A stretch of DNA of 64,000 bases from an uncultured Oleispira sp. (lineage in GTDB: Bacteria; Pseudomonadota; Gammaproteobacteria; Pseudomonadales; Oceanobacteraceae). Under the pieces are notes generated by a model. The model was given only the letters and a program-made list of their open reading frames with translations, had not been told where the DNA came from and did no database searches. The translations under genes and the position numbers were made by a program. The stretch covers positions 1 through 64,000 of the forward strand of contig CAJVZR010000003.1 in the NCBI GenBank assembly GCA_913019965.1. The letters run 5' to 3'. Positions 57,357 to 64,000 of the stretch are shown here, in pieces (positions within the stretch are counted from its first letter, which is position 1; each line of letters begins with the position of its first letter).

Positions 57357-58841
57357 TTAATCAATCTGATTCGTTTCACTGATCAGGTGTGAGGTTTCAT
57401 TTTTGTTGGCTTTTTTAAGCGACATTTTTTTAAAGCCACTCTCCATGCTTAAAGGCACCATGATGATGAGGTCGTAGAAGCTGATGATGATCTTGCTTAC
57501 TTGGGTCACTAAACTTGCACTGCTGCGAAGTGCTAGGTGCAGTGTGCGTAATAGGGCTATGGCAAATAAACCCAATACCGTGCGTAACGCGTGAATAAAG
57601 GACTCTAAAGGAATCGCGATGAAGGCAAGGGCGAAAGGTAAAATGAAGCCCATGATCATTTGGCCGACGGATGGGATCCAACGGAATTCGGCGCTGCTGC
57701 CCGCGACTTGGTTACTATTAACATTGCTATCTGTATTGGACGACATAAGGGCATGCTGTAAGGCTTCGTGATCTAGGGCTAATAAATCGCGCATATAAGC
57801 GAGTGAGGCTTCGATGCCCGCGAGAATGAACAGAATAGAGAAGCTAATCATCATCATGCGGCGGCGCATTTTATCGTCCATGCTGCCGATCATAGGAAAT
57901 AGATGGGTGATACGTAAGGATTCTAATAAGAAGACCCCCATGGCGATTTCAATCAGGATAATTACCAGGGCAGCAATATCTGAGGTTTTCACGCTGCCGA
58001 TATAGCTAGTGCCACCGACCATTTCCGACATGGGCATGGCGATAAGCTGGAAGTTAATCAGCCCCCCTAAAGCCGCAATGGTTAGCACTAGGCCAGCGAT
58101 AAAAAACTGGGTTAACGATGAAGTGGCTAAGATGCTAGCGGCCTTGTCTTCGCCTGCGCGGATATTTAAATATTCTTCCATTTGCTGGTCGATTAATTGG
58201 CCGCGCTCTTCAAGAGAATCAACCTTGCCTTTTACTACGTCCATTTTATCGTCCAGCTTGCGAAAGTCTGGTTGCATTTTTGCTAAAGCCTTATGACGAT
58301 TGCTGCCCGCTTTTTGATAAGCGCTAAGGCTTTGGGCCTGGGCGTCATCGATGGACTGTTTGATGTTCTCTAGGATCTTATTCACGCTGGGGTCACCGTT
58401 ACTGGGTAAGGCGGTTATAGTTGCGACCACGTCGCCCCAAGCCGGTGGTAATGGCGCGGTTTCAGCGCAGTTTTGATAGTCGCTTTCAATGGTTTCAATC
58501 GCGCTTTTGATTTCTCTGTGTATCGCTGGGTATTGGCTTAGATCACGCTGGACGATTGTGCTGATGCGGTTAAATTCTCTTTCTATCTTGGTTTGTACTT
58601 CCGCTTCACCTGCGGCGAGTAGCACTTCTTTATTGCGTTGTTTTAGGCGATTAATTAATTGACTGATGCTGCTAGCCCATAAACGTAAGCTGGTATGCAG
58701 CATGCGAAAGCTAGAGGAGATAACTTGATGGGCCTGCAATCTGCCCAGATAGAGCAGGGTGATTAGTATTGCTAGCCAAATTAGGCTTGAGACTGCGGTA
58801 TTGCTAGACCATAGGTTGGTTAAGCTGGTTAGTTCGTTCAT
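57357..58841 (-). CDS. Coiled-coil multi-pass membrane protein, unrecognised
   Basis: A 494-residue inner-membrane protein. One helix near the N-terminus (about 18-35) is followed by a helical, coiled-coil-rich segment (about 60-235, with KLDDKMDVVKGKVDSLEERG), then about four to five further membrane helices (about 248-270, 288-310, 328-350, 395-440). A loop between helices contains a Ser/Asn-rich stretch (SSNTDSNVNSNQ). I recognise no family. With the downstream VWA lipoprotein and the divergent two-component genes it forms an apparently linked set. Confidence 0.65.
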   Translation of the reverse strand: MNELTSLTNLWSSNTAVSSLIWLAILITLLYLGRLQAHQVISSSFRMLHTSLRLWASSISQLINRLKQRNKEVLLAAGEAEVQTKIEREFNRISTIVQRDLSQYPAIHREIKSAIETIESDYQNCAETAPLPPAWGDVVATITALPSNGDPSVNKILENIKQSIDDAQAQSLSAYQKAGSNRHKALAKMQPDFRKLDDKMDVVKGKVDSLEERGQLIDQQMEEYLNIRAGEDKAASILATSSLTQFFIAGLVLTIAALGGLINFQLIAMPMSEMVGGTSYIGSVKTSDIAALVIILIEIAMGVFLLESLRITHLFPMIGSMDDKMRRRMMMISFSILFILAGIEASLAYMRDLLALDHEALQHALMSSNTDSNVNSNQVAGSSAEFRWIPSVGQMIMGFILPFALAFIAIPLESFIHALRTVLGLFAIALLRTLHLALRSSASLVTQVSKIIISFYDLIIMVPLSMESGFKKMSLKKANKNETSHLISETNQID

Positions 58842-59035
58842 AGGTCACCTCGTTAGCTGTAGGCTAGAATGGTTGTTTAAGGCTTTTGTAGAGCTAGCCA
58901 ATACTTGTATTGGTCAGCGGATAAGATCAGTATTGATGAGCTTTGTGAGGAATTCGTGAGTTTTTAATATTTGAGCTGCTTATGATGGTTTACTTACGAA
59001 GTGTCGATTAATACAGCGATAGAGGAGGTAGTAAG

Positions 59036-59863
59036 ATGGTCAGGATTCTCTGGGTTGAGGACCAAACACACTGGGTTAATAAGTTTAAGTCCGTACTCGA
59101 GCACGCTGACTTCTCGTCTGCTAAGCCCGCTTCTGCGACTGGCTCCATCGCGAAAAATGAAGTCGAAGTTTTTAAGTTTTCAGAATCTGCGCGGATGCAT
59201 ATTTCCCAAGCGCAGCAGGCACCGGATATCGCGATTCTTGATGCCAATATGAATGGCAATGATCAAGCTGGTTTTTCAGTTTCTCGCGCCTTGCATAAAA
59301 AATGGCCGCAACTGCCGGTGATTTATTTGTCGGAACACAGCGGTACTGGAATTGAACAGCAGGCATTTGAAGAAACGGGGGCACAAGATTTTATTGCCAA
59401 GCATCAGCAAAATATTGAAGCAGTTTTATGCTGGCGTATTAAAGCGGCGTTAAAAAAATCGATGCCTATTGGAGCTTCAAACTCTTTGGAAAATACTGAA
59501 ACCCTTATTAATGGGGCGTTAAGTATTGATACGGTCACATGGAATGTTTATTGGCATGGGGAGCGTTTAATGAACCCGACCAATGCGCGCCGGCCATTGC
59601 CACCAACACCGAGAAAGATATTACGCTTTTTAGTTGAGGCGTCTCCTAGCCCATTAACAACCTTGCAGATTGTCGAGAAGTTGGACGCTGATCCGGAGCG
59701 TTTTTCTGATGCGAATTATAGGCAGCATATTCGTACGTTAAGGTTATCGATTGATCAAGCGGGCCAGCGTAAGCAGCAAGAGAGTTTTTTAGATCTGTGT
59801 AAAGCAGGCAAGGGTATTACGACCTTTGGTGATGATGGCGCGTATTGTTGGGTGAAAGAGTAA
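59036..59863 (+). CDS. Response regulator with C-terminal winged helix
   Basis: A 275-residue protein. The receiver domain has the acidic pocket LWVEDQ, phospho-acceptor Asp69 in AILDANMNG, Ser in IYLSEHSG and Lys122 in FIAKHQ. The region between the first strand and the Asp is longer than usual. The C-terminal part (about 155-275) is a divergent OmpR-type winged helix (TPRKILRFLVEASPSPLTTL, RQHIRTLRLSIDQA). It is divergent from the membrane/VWA genes and 34 bases upstream of its kinase. It probably regulates the divergent pair. Confidence 0.85.
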   Translation: MVRILWVEDQTHWVNKFKSVLEHADFSSAKPASATGSIAKNEVEVFKFSESARMHISQAQQAPDIAILDANMNGNDQAGFSVSRALHKKWPQLPVIYLSEHSGTGIEQQAFEETGAQDFIAKHQQNIEAVLCWRIKAALKKSMPIGASNSLENTETLINGALSIDTVTWNVYWHGERLMNPTNARRPLPPTPRKILRFLVEASPSPLTTLQIVEKLDADPERFSDANYRQHIRTLRLSIDQAGQRKQQESFLDLCKAGKGITTFGDDGAYCWVKE

Positions 59864-59897
59864 TGCAGGTTAAGGTTTCAAAGGGAGATGAATCGAG

Positions 59898-61571
59898 ATG
59901 AAAAAATCATTGAAAACGGTACAAGGTTACCCCGTCGTTAGCAGCCTGTATTCACTCTTATTGATTGCGTATTTATTGTGCTTAGTCTTGGTGAGCGATA
60001 GTGGTTATGCTAGTGGATATATTGGTGAATACATTAGGGAGCAGCTTTTAGCCTCCCCCTTCCTTGATGGCGCTTTAAAGAGTGCTCAGTTCTTATTTTC
60101 CTTAGTTGCTATTTTTGTACTGGTATTAGTTTGGGATATACAAAGATTTTTTCGCATGCGAAAACTCGTTAAACATAATAGTAATAAGTTGCGTAAGGAA
60201 ATTGAAGATCTCTGGGAAAGTAAAAAGCATATTCAAAATAAAGCTCATACCTATTCAGGTCATGCGGATAAACTCAAGCTATTCATCAGTGATAAGTTAT
60301 TAGAATACATAGAGTACGATGAAAAATTCTTACACTTTAAGAGCATTGCCGCAGAAGTACGCCATAATGGCGTGATTAGTTACGATATCGTTGTCACGTT
60401 ATTAGAGCAGCTTATAGCAGCAGAGGATGACCATAAGCAAAAACAAGCGGCGCAGCATAGCCTCGATAGCATGCGCTACCTTTGGGATTTGTTAGATCTC
60501 TCTACCGCAGATAATATTGCTTTGCATATAGCAAATCAGTTAATTAATGCGGAAGAGCAGTATTATCAAATGATGCTGGAAAAAGAGAATAATTCTGAAG
60601 TTGAAAAGGGGGCATTATTACCCGCTGATTTCTCCAGTTCTCACGCTATTTTTTCAGCGTTATTGCATCTCGTTCATGAGCCAGAAGCCATTAAGCGAAC
60701 ACGTGCTGATGGCGAAATCCCTTTAAATGAGAGTAACCAATCTAGCTGGGATTTCCTTGATGATCAATTTAGGGTGCAACTAACTGCGAATAAAGCGTTA
60801 TTAGGTAATGCAAATCACGTACGTTTGATTATTGAAAATCTATTGAAAAACGCTCAGCATTTTTCTCGCAAGGTGCCTTTTAAGCAAAAAAGTGATCGTA
60901 TCTTACTTGTGAGCTCTGAAGAGGAAGCGTGTATTGAATTTCAAGTTTATAACCGTGGGCCGCAAGTTTTAGCCGAAAATAAACAGAAACTCTTTCAATT
61001 AGGTTATTCAACACGGCGAACCAGGGAACATCATGGTAAGGGCTTGGGGCTATTTTTTGTCAATGAAATTATCAAGGGTTATGAAGGGCAGTTATTGGTT
61101 GAGAATGTCGATAATGAATCGGATAGTTATTCTATTCGAATCGGGTTTAAGAATGGCGTTGTTGAAACTCAGTTAGTGAATGTTGATGTATTAGATCAGA
61201 AGCCTTGTATCAGTAATGAGGATGAGATTAGTGGTTCTGAAGCGAGTAGCAGTATTCGCTGGTCATACCCTGATGCGATTGAGTCTGTTGAGATCTCTTC
61301 GAATAAAATGGCAGAGACGTGCCGCTTCACAAGTGAAGAGGGGATATATAAAAAGACTGAGAGCTATCTACAGGAGCCAAGTTTATCGGATCAGGGCTTG
61401 ATCCCCCCTCGCTGGGCCCTTGATGTACAGGCCAAACGTGGAGGCAATAAAACTCATAATGTGATTTTTAATTTATTAGATATTTCAGGTGTACGCTTCC
61501 GTATTAAATTACCGACTGCTGAGGCTCGGCTCGAGGGCATCGAGCCAAGCTGGAATGAATTAATCGATTAA
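59898..61571 (+). CDS. Membrane sensor histidine kinase with interrupted ATPase domain
   Basis: A 557-residue kinase. Two membrane helices (about 17-35 and 62-82) enclose a short loop. A coiled helix leads to a divergent phosphorylation site, probably the His in AAEVRHNGVISYD. The ATPase domain has LIIENLLKNAQHFS (N box) and GKGLGLFFVNEII (G2). After this, about 115 residues of unrecognised sequence intervene before the final strand GVRFRIKLPT, which normally closes the domain directly. The kinase is encoded next to its response regulator. Its 3' end overlaps the convergent gene by 12 bases. Confidence 0.82.
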   Translation: MKKSLKTVQGYPVVSSLYSLLLIAYLLCLVLVSDSGYASGYIGEYIREQLLASPFLDGALKSAQFLFSLVAIFVLVLVWDIQRFFRMRKLVKHNSNKLRKEIEDLWESKKHIQNKAHTYSGHADKLKLFISDKLLEYIEYDEKFLHFKSIAAEVRHNGVISYDIVVTLLEQLIAAEDDHKQKQAAQHSLDSMRYLWDLLDLSTADNIALHIANQLINAEEQYYQMMLEKENNSEVEKGALLPADFSSSHAIFSALLHLVHEPEAIKRTRADGEIPLNESNQSSWDFLDDQFRVQLTANKALLGNANHVRLIIENLLKNAQHFSRKVPFKQKSDRILLVSSEEEACIEFQVYNRGPQVLAENKQKLFQLGYSTRRTREHHGKGLGLFFVNEIIKGYEGQLLVENVDNESDSYSIRIGFKNGVVETQLVNVDVLDQKPCISNEDEISGSEASSSIRWSYPDAIESVEISSNKMAETCRFTSEEGIYKKTESYLQEPSLSDQGLIPPRWALDVQAKRGGNKTHNVIFNLLDISGVRFRIKLPTAEARLEGIEPSWNELID

Positions 61572-62579
61572 AGCGATCAGTTCAGCAACCGCGTTTGAAG
61601 GGGATTGTTTTTGGTAATCTCGCATATACAGCAAGGTTTGAGAGCGAACTTTAAGGAAATGCTTTTTAAGATAGGCTTCTAAAGGTAATGGCACTGCTTT
61701 TGGTGAGATTACAATTAATGCCTTATAGAACCAAGGCTTTAATATCAGTTTTAACATCACTTTCAATAGGCTCTGCAAGGCCGACATTACTCGACTATGA
61801 GCCGCCGGTAATTTCGGTGGTAATAATTTCTGTTGAGCGTCACTGAGCTGTCGTAATAATTGCGGTGATTTTCTTAAGCGATCAAACTCCCAGTTTGCCG
61901 CTTCTAGAGCGCATAAAAACGTCATGAAAAACGCAGAGATTAATCGTGATTCATCCAAGGCACTATTGACGGCTTTTGCTTTGATACCTGATTGCTTAAA
62001 TAACTGGATGACTTCGTCCCGAGAAGCATTTGAACCTTGGCCTTGTTGTGTCGCAGCTATCGCCGAAATTGGCATCGGTAAGGGGGGCAGGTAATAGGCG
62101 ATACCAGCAGGGGATATTCCGTTATTAATATCATCTGTTTGATAGCTGATCAGGGTTATCATGCCTTGAAGAATTTGCTCTGGGTTAATCGTTTTGGCTA
62201 GGTGAGCAAAATCCTCGTCACTAGGTTGAAGCATGAGTAAGCTCGTTGAAGGCTTTTTATGCCGCTTTTCATTCAGCAAGGGTTTTAGCTTGTCTAAAGG
62301 TAATTGGCGTAAAGCGGTTGATGAAATAGCCAATGCAATAACATCAAAATCAACCGCTTGTTCCCATTGGCTAATCACATTAAATTGCTTGAAACGGATG
62401 GGCTTCTTTAGTGCTTTATCGGTATTTAAATAATAGAGCACCGAGCCTTCATTTTTTTCTTGCTCAAGCTGTGATTGATACTTTTCTTTGACTAAAAAAG
62501 TAACGTTATGACCTGCGTTAGCAAAATGATGGCCATAGACTAAGCCGACGGCACCGGCTCCTACGATTAATATATTCAT
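61560..62579 (-). CDS. Ketopantoate reductase family protein (ApbA/PanE-like)
   Basis: A 339-residue dehydrogenase-like protein. The Rossmann start is ILIVGAGAVGLVYGHHF, and VIALAISSTALRQL follows as in PanE-type 2-dehydropantoate 2-reductases. The C-terminal helical domain is longer than in PanE, and the catalytic Lys region is not obvious, so the true substrate may differ. It overlaps the SDR gene by four bases (ATGA-type), which shows a two-gene operon with that enzyme. Confidence 0.78.
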   Translation of the reverse strand: MNILIVGAGAVGLVYGHHFANAGHNVTFLVKEKYQSQLEQEKNEGSVLYYLNTDKALKKPIRFKQFNVISQWEQAVDFDVIALAISSTALRQLPLDKLKPLLNEKRHKKPSTSLLMLQPSDEDFAHLAKTINPEQILQGMITLISYQTDDINNGISPAGIAYYLPPLPMPISAIAATQQGQGSNASRDEVIQLFKQSGIKAKAVNSALDESRLISAFFMTFLCALEAANWEFDRLRKSPQLLRQLSDAQQKLLPPKLPAAHSRVMSALQSLLKVMLKLILKPWFYKALIVISPKAVPLPLEAYLKKHFLKVRSQTLLYMRDYQKQSPSNAVAELIALID

Positions 62580-63358
62580 TTGGTTGCCAGCTCACCGAAA
62601 ACGGCCTGTAAGTTGCGGGGAACAAAGCGTAAGCCGAAGACTGAGAGTTTATAGAGAAGCCCGGGTACAACATTGCCTTTTCCTTTCGCGAGGGCCGTTA
62701 ATCCTGCGCGAGAAACGCTTTCACTGCTCATGATTGCGAGGTTTCGAATGCCGTCTATTTTTTGCCCTGAGACATCCATAAATTCTGTCGCTGTGCCGCC
62801 TGGGCATAATGCGGTAATGCGCACATTATCTTGCTGGAATTCTCTTACCAGAGAGTCTGCAAGGTTGAGAGCATAGGCTTTAATCGCGGAGTAGGTTGCG
62901 AATTGAGGGCCTGGTAGGAAGCCTAATAGGGAAGAAACTAATAAAACATAGCCTTCTTTACGCTGGCGCATATCTTGACTAAATAAATAGGTCAACTCGG
63001 TTAGTGTTGTGACCATTAACTGCATCATTTCTTGATGAGTTTCTAATGGGATGTCCAGCATGTAACCGTGTTTAGCAAAGCCAGCATTATTAATTAGGAT
63101 GTCGATTTGAAGCTGTTGTTGCTGACATTGATCGTAAAGGGATTGGGCAGAACCAGCTACAGACAGGTCAATGCTAATGGTGGTCACCTTGATCGAATGC
63201 TTTTGTTCCAATTCGAGCTTAAGGCTTTCAAGGCGTTCTGTTCTTCGAGCAACCAGTACCAGAGGACAATTTAAAGCCGCCAATTGACGTGCCATCGTTT
63301 CGCCAATGCCACTGGATGCTCCTGTGATAAGAGCGGTTTTACCTGTTAGACGATTCAT
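62576..63358 (-). CDS. Short-chain dehydrogenase/reductase
   Basis: A 260-residue classical SDR. The cofactor motif is TGASSGIG, then NNAGFAKHG, the catalytic Ser in LLVSSLLGF and the YxxxK pair in YSAIKAYAL. It probably reduces or oxidises an acyl or alcohol substrate with NAD(P)H. It is the first gene of the pair with the ketopantoate-reductase-like protein and is divergent from the ArsR-type regulator, its likely controller. Confidence 0.93.
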   Translation of the reverse strand: MNRLTGKTALITGASSGIGETMARQLAALNCPLVLVARRTERLESLKLELEQKHSIKVTTISIDLSVAGSAQSLYDQCQQQQLQIDILINNAGFAKHGYMLDIPLETHQEMMQLMVTTLTELTYLFSQDMRQRKEGYVLLVSSLLGFLPGPQFATYSAIKAYALNLADSLVREFQQDNVRITALCPGGTATEFMDVSGQKIDGIRNLAIMSSESVSRAGLTALAKGKGNVVPGLLYKLSVFGLRFVPRNLQAVFGELATK

Positions 63359-63531
63359 CTGGAGTTCCTTTTATTTTAATTATTATGCGGTCATTGGCAT
63401 AATGTGATGGTTCTATAATTTGATATCTATCGAAATGAAGACTCTAAAACACAGTTCGATAGTTGTCAAACTATTAATAATAGGAAAATGTGGTTACACT
63501 AGGCATAAGAATTTTTGATAGGTGTGTTGTT

Positions 63532-63843
63532 GTGGGAATTTCCAGTGCTGAAGTCGATGTGAAAAGCATGAGTCGTGCATTTAAAGCGCTTTCAAACCCT
63601 AATCGCTTACAAATTTATTTAGAGGTGCTTGCACATCGTCATTCAGGAATAGCGGCGCCGGAAGCGGGTTGTGGTATTGCGGACTTGATCGGTAAGTTAA
63701 GTGTAGGGGCACCGACTATTTCACATCATGTAAAGGAACTGGTTGATGCCGGTTTAGTAACCGTGGAAAAAAATGGCAAGTTTGTTACCTGCCACTTAAA
63801 TGAAGCGATGCAAAATCAGCTTGCCATGTTTTTTAGCGAATAG
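63532..63843 (+). CDS. ArsR family transcriptional regulator
   Basis: A 103-residue winged-helix regulator. FKALSNPNRLQIYLEVLAHR is the ArsR start and VGAPTISHHVKELVDAGLVT the recognition helix. No cysteine metal-binding motif of the classical ELCVC type is seen, so the inducer is probably not arsenite. Start at GTG 63532 with AGG upstream; a GTG at 63490 would add 14 unlikely residues. It faces away from the SDR gene across about 170 bases. Confidence 0.88.
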   Translation: MGISSAEVDVKSMSRAFKALSNPNRLQIYLEVLAHRHSGIAAPEAGCGIADLIGKLSVGAPTISHHVKELVDAGLVTVEKNGKFVTCHLNEAMQNQLAMFFSE

Positions 63844-63845
63844 AC

Positions 63846-64000
63846 TTATACCAGTAAAGAGGAAGATACTCGGCCGAGATCCGTTTCCGTTGCCGATGTA
63901 ACCTCAACCGCACGAGCAACCCCTTGATCTGAGATTGTTCGAAACGCCTTAATGTGAGGCTTGCAGTCAACTTCCCGCCAGAAAATAGCCGCTTTAATGA
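63846..64000 (-). CDS. 3' end of an unidentified gene (partial)
   Basis: A minus-strand frame open from the window edge to a TAA at 63846-63848. The visible 51 residues include KAAIFWREVDCKPHIKAF and SDQGVARAVEVTSATETDLG. The stop lies two bases from the convergent ArsR stop, which supports a real gene. The product cannot be identified from this fragment. Confidence 0.6.
   Translation of the reverse strand, partial: IKAAIFWREVDCKPHIKAFRTISDQGVARAVEVTSATETDLGRVSSSLLV

Overview
The window comes from a marine gammaproteobacterium of the Oceanospirillales type. The evidence is a moderately AT-rich genome, a full gammaproteobacterial translation cluster (thrS-infC-rpmI-rplT-pheS-pheT-ihfA-merR-tRNA-Pro), the corB-ypjD-ffh neighbourhood and an AlkB-type alkane hydroxylase beside a fatty acid desaturase. 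Hydrocarbon degraders such as Oleispira, Bermanella or Thalassolituus are the closest guesses. This is inference from gene content, not from a search.

Layout. 1-730: 3' end of a 23S rRNA gene, spacer, 5S rRNA and terminator. 0.8-11 kb: envelope and signalling genes (DUF2059 protein, MipA/OmpV porin-like protein, chemotaxis receptor, GST with divergent LysR regulator, a solute-binding protein cut short by an in-frame amber codon, a DUF3127 protein with an SSB-like tail plus a 56-residue protein, a thioredoxin-like protein and a 1200-residue lyase-like lipoprotein). 11-16 kb: an unusual acyltransferase, a DEDDh exonuclease and a metalloprotease-like lipoprotein. 16-21.4 kb: selenium block with selD, selU and a phosphonate-type ABC transporter that probably imports a selenium oxyanion. 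21.4-27 kb: 7TM sensor kinase with coupled methyltransferase, and fadH. 27-32 kb: small membrane protein, two unrecognised genes, and a cyclic-nucleotide-binding domain fused to a CoA-acylating aldehyde dehydrogenase. 32-41 kb: MAPEG, Tim44-like, TraB/GumN, an ADP-ribosyltransferase-like protein, metG, a palindromic repeat island, corB, ypjD, ffh.

41-51.3 kb: sterol-desaturase-family protein with divergent AraC regulator, then the translation cluster ending in tRNA-Pro(GGG). infC appears to start with AUC. 51.3-52.8 kb: an AT-rich insert-like segment directly after the tRNA with direct repeats and one ORFan. 53-56.5 kb: fatty acid desaturase and its flavin/2Fe-2S reductase, behind a perfect palindrome, convergent with alkB. 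56.6-61.6 kb: a four-gene group of VWA lipoprotein, coiled-coil membrane protein, response regulator and sensor kinase, the best candidate for an undescribed system. 61.5-64 kb: ketopantoate-reductase-like protein, short-chain dehydrogenase, divergent ArsR regulator and the 3' end of one more gene.

No CRISPR array, insertion sequence, integrase or complete prophage was seen. Functional names rest on motif recognition by eye; no database search was possible.
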